From: Caulochytrium protostelioides
Lineage: Eukaryota > Chytridiomycota > Caulochytriomycetes > Caulochytriales > Caulochytriaceae
Reading direction: 5' to 3'
Length of the DNA stretch: 35,838 nt
Assembly (NCBI GenBank): GCA_003615045.1
Contig: ML014300.1
Coordinates: forward strand, 1 to 35,838
A program made the position numbers and the translations under genes. The notes beneath the pieces were generated by a model. It worked only from the letters and a program-made list of their open reading frames with translations. It made no database searches and was not told the DNA's origin. Below, piece by piece: positions 27,677-35,838 of the stretch (the first letter of the stretch is position 1; each line of letters starts with the position of its first letter).

Positions 27677-28407
27677 ATGACCACCATCCGGCGATTCACG
27701 TGCGACGACTTGTTCCGCACAAGCAATGTCAACCTCGACCCGCTCACCGAGAACTATGGCATCGCGTTCTATCTGCAGTATATGGCGCAGTGGCCTGGAT
27801 ACTTCCAGGCGGCCGTCGCGCCGAGCGGCGCCCTGATGGGCTATGTGATGGGCAAGGCCGAGGGCGAGGGCACGCTGTGGCACGGCCACGTCACGGCGCT
27901 CACCGTCGCGCCCGAGTTTCGTCGCCTCCGGCTCGCCCAGAAGCTCATGGCCATCCTGGAGGAAGTCTCCGAGCGCATCTACAATACCTACTTTGTCGAT
28001 CTGTTTGTCCGCGTCTCGAACGCCGTCGCAATCGGCATGTACGAGAAGTTCGGCTACTCGATCTATCGCCGCATCCTGCAGTACTACTCGGGCCACCCAT
28101 CGGAAGACGCCTACGGTAAGTCGGTCGTTGCCGCCGTGCCGCGCATCTATGCGGCCTCATGGATGCCGCATCATTCGTGGAAGCGACGGAGGGCGCGGCT
28201 GCAAGGCAATTTTTTTTAGATATCGATACTCACCCACCCACCCACCCCTCTTGACATCATCCCTTTCAATCGATGCACGATTCGCCACGGTCCCGCCCGA
28301 TGGTCTCGCCGTCTCCAGATATGCGGAAGGCGCTACCACGCGATGTGCACAAAAAGAGTATTATCCCCCTCAAGCATCCGATCCATCCTTCACAACTCGA
28401 GTGGTAA
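27677..28407 (+). CDS. NAA20: N-alpha-acetyltransferase 20, catalytic subunit of NatB
   Basis: Exons are 27677-28115 and 28319-28407, giving 175 residues, close to the 178 of the human protein. NatB acetylates nascent proteins that start Met-Asp, Met-Glu, Met-Asn or Met-Gln, together with NAA25 on ribosomes. Conserved blocks: TTIRRFTCDDLFR and NLDPLTENYG (substrate side), FYLQYMAQWPGYF, GYVMGKAEG, WHGHVTALTVAPEFRRL (acetyl-CoA loop, residues about 68-84), FVDLFVRVSN and AIGMYEKFGYSIYRRI. The usual Gly of the acetyl-CoA motif is Arg85 here. After EDAY the unspliced frame turns into unrelated sequence. Splicing restores the family ending DMRKALPRDVHKKSIIPLKH and stops at 28405-28407. ATG 27677 begins exactly at the conserved N-terminus. 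Confidence 0.96.
28116..28318 (+). other. NAA20 intron (203 nt, phase 1)
   Basis: Donor G|GTAAGT at 28116; acceptor TCTCCAG ending at 28318. Joining the G with AT gives the Asp of the conserved EDAYD-MRKAL junction. A second possible acceptor, T8 AG at 28218-28219, keeps the same phase but would end the protein after about ten unrelated residues, so the distal acceptor is preferred. Confidence 0.93.
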
Positions 28408-28703
28408 ACCGGGTCCCTCTCGGATGCGAGACTTGCGCCCGGGGCCGTGAAGCATAGCGGATCAAGGCTGGGGCCATCGCTGCTCCGCCAGGGCATGTTG
28501 CTCATTGCTGTGTCCCGTTATGGTCTCCCGCTCATGCCCCGCGCTCGGGCACCCCATTGTACTTATTTGTTCGTTCGCGCTATAGCGCGATGCGTATCAG
28601 CATCATCACCCCCCGCAGGATGGAGTTCTCTATGTCAATACATTCGTTACATGTTAGACATGGCTTGATTCATTACCTATGAGACATCGGCCAGTCACCG
28701 CGA

Positions 28704-31700
28704 CTAGAACGTCGGCGGCCGGGCCGCAAAGCTCGGGTAGGTGCGCAGGCGCAGCCGCTCGACTTCGTGGCGCAGCAGCGCGAGATCGGCGGCCTGGCTC
28801 TTGGCGAGGTCCACGAGCTTACGCCGCGACGCAATGGCCCGGACGCGCCCGTCCGCCACGTGGGCCGCGTGCTCGGTCCCGCGCAGCATCGCCAGCTGCG
28901 GCGCCTGGTGCGCCGCGATCTCCTGGATGTGCAAGTGCAGCTGCGCGTTCTCCTCGCGCAGCCGCGCCACCTTCGCCGCCACCGTCCGCACCCCGGCCGC
29001 CCGGTCCGCGAGCTGGTGCTGGTGCGCGGCCCGCAGCTGCTCTGCCTGCCGCTCGAGCCGCACGACGTCGGGGTTCGGCGCCGACGACGACGCGCCTGCC
29101 GCGCCCGCCGCGCCGTGGCCGCCCTCGCCACTCGTCGCGCCGCCGCCGCCGCCGAGCCCGCCCGCTGCTGCGGACGACAACGCCGCGTTGCCGGGGCCCG
29201 TCGACCCGCCGCCGGTCGAGGCACCGGGACCGCTGCCGGCCGCGGTGGCGGCCGAGGTGCTCCCACCGAGGCTGTCACGCATGCCGCCGCCGCCGAGGCC
29301 GTGCGAGGCGCCGCCGCTGAGACCGCCGACGCCGACGGGCCGCCCGGCCGTGGCCCGCGCCGCCGGCTGGGCCGTCTTGGCGGCCACGGCCTCCTGGCTG
29401 CGGAGCTGCTCCTGCATGGCCTTGGTGAGGCGCAGCAGCTGCAGATCGCGGATGGTTTGCTGGACCTGCTGGACCTGGAAGTCGAGCGCGGTGAGCTCCC
29501 ACTCGAGGACGCGGATGCCCTTGCGGTAGTCCTTCATCTGCACGAGGCCGTCGACCTTGCCCTGCCCGATGTGGCGGATCTGGTCGTTCAGCTGCTTCAC
29601 GGCCGCGGGGTCGATGACGAGCGCGTCGCGGTAGTCGGTCACGACCGGCTGCTGCGGGATCTCGACCTGGCCCTGCTTGAACGTGACCAACTGCGGCGCG
29701 TTCAGCTGCGCCGCGGTCTGGCGGTCCATCAGCTGCTGGTACGTCTGCTGGAGGTCGGCCATCTGCTGCTTCAGGATGTCGCTGTCCATTTGCAGGGCGT
29801 CGTGGATGGTCTGCGCGCGGTGCGCGGCATCGATCAGGGGCTGCTGCTCAGCCACGGCGGTCTCACGCCGCGCCATGGCCTCGTTCACCCGCGCCACGAC
29901 GTCCGCGGGCCACTCGACCTTGTCGGCCGCGAGCGGCTTGCCCGTCTTGTAGAGCTTGAACAGCGCATCCGGCCGGTCGACGCCCTGGCCGATGGTGCGC
30001 CGGAAGAGCTTGTCAGCCTCCTTCAGGCGCCGCGCGCCATACTCCATCTCCTCGCGGCGCTTCTCGGCCTGCTTGCGGACTTCCGGCAGCTGCACGCCGA
30101 GCTGCGAGCGCTGGGTCTTGAGCTGCTCGAGGTCGCGGATCACGGCCATGAGCGCGGCGTCGTTGTGGCCCGTCGCGAGGCAGACGTCGGTCAGCATCGC
30201 GGCGCGGAGCTGGAGCGTCACGATGCGGTGATCCGCGTCCATCCGCGCAAGCGCGAGCTTGAAGAGCCGCTTGTTGAAGGCCTCGGTCTCCTCGCTCACG
30301 AGCAGCAGCAGCTTGCGCATCTCCGTCTCCAGGGCCTTGCGCCGCTTCTCGCCCTCCTCGCGCTGGATCTGCTCGCGCTTCTCGAACTCCTTCAGCTGCT
30401 TCCGCTCGTCCGCGGACAGCTGGTCCGCGGGCTTGCTCATCCAGTCGGGGCGCACGAGCTCGGTGGCGCCCTTCTCGACACGGTCCTCGAGCCGCCCGTG
30501 CATCATCGCCTGCAGCGCGCGACGCCGCCAGTCATCGCCGCGGCCGCTGGCGGGACGCGCGCCGCCCGCGTCGGCGGCCGGTGGCGCCAGTCCGATCTCT
30601 GCGTCCGTGACCGTTAGCACCCGCTCGGGCTGCTCCGAGTCCGCGAGCGCCGCCGTGAACAGCGGCTCCGCAACGCCAAGCTCGGCCATGATCTCGCGGA
30701 TGCGGTCGTTCTTCTCCTCGATGCGCCCAATCACGTGCCGCTTCTCGGCGAGCTCCGCGTCGAAGCGCTCGTTGAACGCGTGCTGGATCGCGTGCGTCTG
30801 CTGCAGCGTCTGCGAGATCGTCAGCCGCCGCGAGTCCGGGCCCTCGCGGGCCGTCGAGCCAAACACGCCGCGCTCCGCCTCGCTCACCACGCCCTGCCGC
30901 ACCAGCAGCGCCTCGACGCGCTGGCGGACGGCGGCACCGCACTCGTGGCGCAGCCGCCGCGCGAGCGAGGTCGCGTGCTCCTTGGCCACCGGAATGTTGT
31001 CGACTTTCAGCGGCGGCGGCTGCTTCGGGTCCGGCGTGAACGCCACGAGCGTGGCGCCGGGCACCGCCATGCTGTCCCACAGCTGCGCCGTCAGGCGCGC
31101 GGCCTCGGCCTCGTTCTGCGCGCGCTCGGCCACGAGCTGCTGCGCCACGACCGCCACCTCCGCCGCCGCCGCTGTTGTGAGCTGCCGTTGCTTCGCGACG
31201 TCGACCACGAGGTCATCCGCGCTCAGCTGCAGCTCGGGCGGGAGCAGTGCGTTGCGCTCGGTGCACAGCTGCAGCGCGACCTGGATTGCCTCGAGTTTCT
31301 TGCGGTGGGCGCCGTCGAGGACTTCGGCGGTCGCCGTCGCGCTGCTGGTGACGCCGTGCGCGCCACCAGCGTCATGGGCACCGTGGGCGTTCGCGGCAGC
31401 GGCGGCGCCTTCCGGGGTCGCGGCGAGGCCGCCGCGGGTCCCCGCCAACAGCGACGCCAGCTGGGCTTCCAGCGGTGCCGCCACCGTGGGCGAGAGGGGC
31501 GTGTCGCACCACTGCGTCGCGAACGCGGCGGTTTGCAAACGGTATGCCGCGAGCGTCGGCTCGTCCTCCATGGCTAAGCCACGCGTCTTGGGCAGCTGGT
31601 ACACGGTCCACGTGCCGTCGCTCACCACGTGCACGTGGCTATGGCTCGTCGCGAGGCTGAGCTGCCCCGACGCGGCCGCGGCGTCGGCCTCGTCGGCTGC

Positions 31701-34369
31701 GTCGTCGGCGGTGTCGTCGGCGGCGGCGGAATGGTCGGACCGCACGTACGGCAGCTCGAAGGGCTCGTCAAAGAGGCCGACCGACCAGAACGTCATGAGG
31801 CCGCGGCGGCGGCAAATCACGCTCATGACGGTGCCGAGGGGATGGACGGCGAAGCGCGCGGCCGCGCCGACTGCATAGGTTTCGCCCTTCGCGCCGGACG
31901 CGAACACGTGGCGGCTCACGACGCCGCCCGACAGGCAGTACAGCTCATCGTCGACGCACGCGATGTCCGCAACCGGCTGCGTCAGGCCCTGCAGGGCGAT
32001 CCGGTGCGACGTCACGTCTTTGGACTCGCGGTGCACGCTGAACACGTGTAGGGTGTGGCAGAGCCCCTCCGCGGACGTCGACGGCGCCGTTTGAGCTGAT
32101 AAGGATGACGACGACGACGAGACGGCCGCCAGCAGATGGATCGTGCGGCCGACCGTGTCGTAGCGCCAGCGCAGAACAACGCGACTGCACTCGCCGGCGG
32201 CGCCCGCGAACGGCAGCACCGTGAGGAGGCCGCCGTTCGTGGCGTCGACCAGGGCCAGCGCCTGCGGATACTGCACCGCGAGACAGACGCCCGACGGGTC
32301 GAGCGACAGCTGCCGCGCCGCCGGGTCGATCGCGACCACGACGTCGGGCGCCATGGGCGCCTCCGCGCGGTACACGGCCGCATACCCCGCCGCGTACCAC
32401 GCGACCCAGCTGCGGTCGCCTACCAGCACGGCCCGCGGCACGGCGTCGGCGGCCACGTGCGGCGGGCGTTGCGCCACGCCCACCAGGCTGCTCAGCGTCG
32501 ACGCGCTCGCCGGAAGGCCGGCCTCGGCGCCCGTCCCGGCGGTGGTGGGGGCCGGGAGCGGCGCCCGGTGCAGCTGCACCGTCCCGTCGGCGAGCCACGC
32601 GACCGTGCCGGCCTGCCACGCGGCGGCCATCCGCACGCGCTCCGACCGGACGAGCGTGATCCAGCCCGCCGCCGCGTCGTCGCGCGGCTCGCCGTCGGCC
32701 GCCGGCGCCGCGCCGTCTGCGGTCTCTGCGGCGCCGTCGGGGTCCCGCCGCGACACCGTGATCTGCGGCGGCGCCGTTTTGCCCGGCGGCGGCGCGGCAG
32801 CCGTCGCGGCGCGTGGGAACGGGTGGCGCGAGACGACGACGGTGCCGTTGTCGGCGACCAGCAGCAGGTGCCCGAGGGGCGTGAGGGCGCCAAGGGCCGG
32901 GCGGAACGGCGCCGTCAAGCCGCTTCGCAGCGGCGGGGCCGTGAGCGCCGCGGTGCTGGTCGTTGTGAGCACGCCGTCGGCCGCCGTCGTGGTCGTCGAT
33001 GACGCCGGCGTGCCGACGGCCGCGAGCGCCGCCATATCGCGCGTGAGGTCCGCCATGAAGGCAGGCGTGAGCGGATACTGCACGACCTCCAGCGAGGCGG
33101 CCACGCGGAGCACCGTGTCGCTGAGGTGGCCCGGCGCAGCCGCGGCGCTGCGCAGCAGCAGTGGCGAGGGGTCGGTGAGCGGCGCGGCGGCCGCCGTCAG
33201 CACGGAGGTGGCGGCGACCGGCCCGGTGTCGGCAACGGCGCCCGTGGCCGGGCTCGTGAGCCGCAGGAATGCGCTGGTGACGGCGATCGGCGTCCACTGG
33301 TCGGTGGGGGACTGGGCGAGCATGCGGTGCTGGTCAATCCAGACGTGGCGCAGCACGCCGGCCGCAGGGCCCTCCAGCACGGCGCGGTCCGCATACGTCG
33401 CGATGAGGGCGAGGCGCGCCGCCTGGAGCCGGACGTGGAGTTTAAGCAGCTGGATGCCGCCGCCGCCGCCCGAGACGGCGATCAGCGTCTCGCAGTCGGG
33501 CGCGAAGCTCACGCACTGCGCCGCGTTCGGCAGCACGAGCTGCGCCACCGGCAGGTGCTGCCGCCACTCCCAGACCTGGACCTGGAAGGTCGGGAAGTCG
33601 CTCAGGATCGCGAGAAAGTGGCCCGAGGGGCTGAACGCCATCGCGGCGACCGAGCCGATCGGGTCCCATGTGAGCGCCATCCCGGCGCTCTCGGCGTTCG
33701 CGGCCGACGCCGTGGCCGCCGCCGGCGAGAGTGCCGCCGCGGCCGCGGCCTGCGCGGGCGTCCCATGACGGCCGCCGGCGGCCGAGCCCGTCCGCGCGCC
33801 GTCGCCGCCGTCGCTGCCCTCGCCGGCCGGCCGGTGCGCGTTCAGCAGCAGCTGCTGCATGGGCCTGCCGTCGCGGCCACCCGCGGTCGCGGACGCGCCG
33901 CCCGTCGACGGCCCGCGGATCGTGATCCGCTCCGGCGTCTCAACACACGTGTACGCGACGAGATCCAAGCCGGCGTGGCTCGTGAGCGCAGCGCACGGCG
34001 ACGGCAGGTGCCACGTGATGCCCGTCGGCGCCGCCGTCGTCGCGGGCGCCGCGGGCGCCGCCGTCAGGACCGTTGAGGGCCGCGCGTGGGAGTCGTGGCC
34101 GTCGTGCGCCGTCGCCGTCGCCGCCGCCGCGGTGGTCGAGGAGGCCGAGCCGATGCGGCTCGCGCCGGTCGGGGGCGTCAGCCCGGCCACACCGCTCGGG
34201 GCGGCGGACGCCGGCGCCGCGGACGCGGGTGCCGCGGACGCCGGCGCCGTGCTCGACGCGGCATCGAGCGGCACGCCGTAGACGGTGCTGTTGCGGGCAT
34301 AGAAAAGGTGACTCGCGGTCACGTGGACGCCCAAGGCGGCGCTGATGGGACCGGTGGCTGCGAGCGCAG

Positions 34370-34401
<32 letters not shown>

Positions 34402-34463
34402 TCCGGCGCCGCGGCCGTCGCCGCAGCAGCCGTCAGGTTGCCCTGGATGCGATGGACGGGCAT
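28704..34463 (-). CDS. CFAP43: Cilia- and flagella-associated protein 43 (WD-repeat axonemal protein)
   Basis: 1919 residues in one exon. The N-terminal half (to about 960) is a degenerate WD40 beta-propeller region: VAAMAFSPSGHFLAILSDFP with VQVWEWRQ, AQCVSFAPDCETLIAVSGGG, and ARFAVHPLGTVMSVICRRRG with MTFWSVGLFDEPFEL. It is interrupted by Ala/Thr/Ser-rich insertions, including repeats of APASA. The second half is coiled coil with CFAP43-style landmarks: QLWDSMAV (about 1129), EAFNKRLFKLALARM, VQQTIRDLQLLRLTKAMQEQ, a Gly/Ser-rich insertion (about 1708-1788) and the ending EVERLRLRTYPSF. CFAP43 and its paralogue CFAP44 form the tether complex that holds inner-arm dynein f heads to the doublet microtubule. 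CFAP44 is the main alternative, but the WDSM and C-terminal features favour CFAP43. Start ATG 34463. It converges with NAA20 (296 bp apart). Confidence 0.82.
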
Positions 34464-34968
34464 CGTGCCGCGCGGGCCGTCAGCGCGCAGGAGGAGAAAG
34501 CCGTCCCGTCAGAACAATGGCGTGCGGGAAGGGAAGCGGAGTCAGCCTCGGCACGGCGGCGATCCGAGAAGCACGCGTGGTCCCCGCGCAGTACTGAGAG
34601 ACCAGATCGGCAGGATCGCCGTGATCGGCGGCGGATCTCACCAGATCTCCGACATGCGTGTTCCTCGCTTTTCGTGCTGGATGCCGGATGCCACATCCTA
34701 AGAGCTTATTCGGCTGCAGGAGACTGGCCTGCAGTGCGCGACATAGTGCTCGCCAACGGCGGATGAAGTGTGCCGCACACGGATGGACGGCGGTCCGATC
34801 ACCGCGGCTCCGCCCCCGCCGCGAGCCGACCGGGTTCATGCTTGTGGCGGGGGCCGGTGGCGGGGGGCGGCCGGGGCACGAGGCCCAGGCGCGGCGAGCC
34901 GAGCGCCCAACGACGTTCATTGAAGATCAAGCGCAATGTCCAGAACATCCAGAGCTCAAACCATCAAG

Positions 34969-34982
34969 ATGGCCATGGCAAT
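34969..34982. promoter_or_regulatory. RFX X-box-like site 1
   Basis: ATGGCCATGGCAAT matches the symmetric RFX X-box GTTGCCATGGCAAC at 11 of 14 positions, with the core GCCATGGCAA intact. It lies about 510 bp from the CFAP43 start and about 500 bp from the enkurin start. RFX factors drive ciliary genes through this motif in animals; use of the motif in zoosporic fungi is inference. Confidence 0.4.
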
Positions 34983-35004
34983 CCCATCAACCAGTATACT
35001 CGCC

Positions 35005-35018
35005 GCTGGCATGGCAAC
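35005..35018. promoter_or_regulatory. RFX X-box-like site 2
   Basis: GCTGGCATGGCAAC matches GTTGCCATGGCAAC at 12 of 14 positions, with the 3' half (ATGGCAAC) perfect. It lies 36 bp from site 1 (start to start), between two divergent flagellar genes. Confidence 0.45.
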
Positions 35019-35483
35019 GCCACAGGCAGCGCTGAAACTGCCGGTGGCCGCCCGCTTTCTTGTCGGCCCAATCCCATCACCGTAAAGTGAAAATAATAAA
35101 CAATCATCAGCGGTGAAAAAATAATACCGACATGACGGGAATCGCCGATCGGCCGCGTCGGAGCTCCAGCTGTTTCTGTTTGGAACGGGTGAAGCGAGGG
35201 TTAAGGAAACCGCGATCGCAAGCATGGCGCCTTATAAGAAACCGCTGCTTGGCGAGATCCGGCCATCATGACGGAATGAAATCGCCATGTAATAAGCCAG
35301 AAAAGATGCTGCTTGTCAATGCCGGTGGTCGTCGTCGATGCGGGAGCCAGCAGCATCCACCCCATCCACGCGGATCGCCATCAAGCATCCCTCCACCATC
35401 ATCGAGCCGCCGGTTGCACCCACGCCCTACCGCTCGTTGCTATCCGCTCTGTCGCCGCTGCTTGGCCGTCGCCCCCCGCCACC

Positions 35484-35838
35484 ATGACCGTCACCCGGGT
35501 CCCGAAGGATCCCTTCCAGGAATCCGTCTACCAGCTGATCGCGAAGCCGGCGGCCCAGGTCGAGAAGGCCCCGCGCTATCGCTCGACCTTCGCGGACTCG
35601 GTCCGCGAGACGCACCAGGTCCAGCGCGGCGCCAAGCCGGCCGCCGCCGCCGGGATGAAGCCGTCGCCGCGCGCGGCCGCTGCCGGCGGCCGCGCCGCGC
35701 CGGCCAAGGTCGATGCGCCGCTCAATGCCGCCATCACGCCGACGGGCCTCTACGCGACGCGGCCGCGGCCGGCGCCCGGCGCGGCCGCCGCGACGGTGCC
35801 GGCGGCCGCGGCGCGGGGAGCGACGGCGCCGGGGCCGC
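35484..35838 (+). CDS. ENKUR: Enkurin, flagellar microtubule inner protein (5' part; runs off right edge)
   Basis: 118 codons are visible, open to the edge. ATG 35484 has a near-ideal context (GCCACCATGACC). Residues 13-41 match the enkurin N-terminal signature: ESVYQLIAKPAAQVEKAPRY followed by RSTFADSVRE. The animal and algal proteins have E-(S/C)-IYNLIP, a Pro-rich spacer, PPRY and then a short basic/polar stretch. After it the sequence becomes Ala/Pro/Arg-rich, as expected for the poorly conserved linker. The C-terminal enkurin domain, which binds calmodulin and TRPC channels in mammals, lies outside the window. Enkurin (FAP106 in Chlamydomonas) sits inside the B-tubule of motile axonemes. 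Its head-to-head position with CFAP43 supports the call. Confidence 0.72.
   Translation, partial: MTVTRVPKDPFQESVYQLIAKPAAQVEKAPRYRSTFADSVRETHQVQRGAKPAAAAGMKPSPRAAAAGGRAAPAKVDAPLNAAITPTGLYATRPRPAPGAAAATVPAAAARGATAPGP

Larger units (their letters stand above)
34464..35483. other. Divergent promoter region between CFAP43 and enkurin
   Basis: No gene is visible. The 1,020 bp must hold both promoters. The central part (about 34920-35240) is clearly AT-richer than the rest of the window, with stretches such as AAAATAATAAACAATCATC and a TATA-like CTTATAAGAA at 35231-35240. Two X-box-like palindromes (listed separately) lie near the middle. Confidence 0.7.

Noticed and set aside
28116-28219. Unspliced C-terminal extension of NAA20
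   Set aside because: It begins exactly at a GTAAGT donor and is unrelated to the family. The downstream exon restores the conserved tail.

Overview
The window is nuclear DNA from a very GC-rich eukaryote with few, short introns (GTAAGT...AG) and proteins full of Ala, Pro, Gly, Asp and Gln runs. The gene set points to a flagellated (zoosporic) early-diverging fungus. A Gti1/Pac2 (WOPR) transcription factor and a Fus1-like membrane protein with an SH3 tail are fungal in style. CFAP43 and enkurin are motile-flagellum axoneme genes that walled, non-flagellate fungi have lost. The composition would suit a chytrid or blastoclad such as a Caulochytrium-like organism, but the species cannot be proved from the sequence.

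Layout, left to right: (1) the 5' part of an unrecognised minus-strand gene running off the left edge; (2) a gene-poor 2.1 kb with trinucleotide repeats; (3) a two-exon WOPR regulator (3841-4905, +); (4) 1.8 kb with at best a doubtful minus-strand spliced gene; (5) a 1871-residue single-pass membrane protein with a C-terminal SH3 domain (6747-12362, +); (6) 1.2 kb holding the frameshifted remains of an ABC transporter (minus) and two perfect hairpins; (7) an 841-residue predicted secreted protein of unknown family (13534-16059, +) whose codon use differs sharply from everything around it; (8) a gene-poor 1.5 kb; (9) PEX5 (17615-19777, +) and CCZ1 (20454-22205, +); (10) a convergent 975-residue type I membrane protein of unknown family (22322-25249, minus); (11) 2.4 kb with microsatellites and no clear gene; (12) NAA20, the NatB catalytic subunit, with a 203-nt intron hiding its conserved C-terminus (27677-28407, +); (13) CFAP43 (28704-34463, minus); (14) the start of enkurin (35484 to the right edge, +).

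PEX5 (peroxisomal import), CCZ1 (Rab7 activation) and NAA20 (N-terminal acetylation) are housekeeping genes with no visible operon-like link. The one clear functional pairing is at the right end. CFAP43 and enkurin are divergently transcribed from a shared 1 kb spacer, which holds two close matches to the RFX X-box in the same 50 bp. The least explained parts are the compositionally foreign secreted-protein gene with its hairpins, the two orphan secreted or membrane proteins, and the unnamed minus-strand gene at the left edge. Because GC content is so high, long open frames occur on all six frames by chance. Most of them were rejected as shadows.
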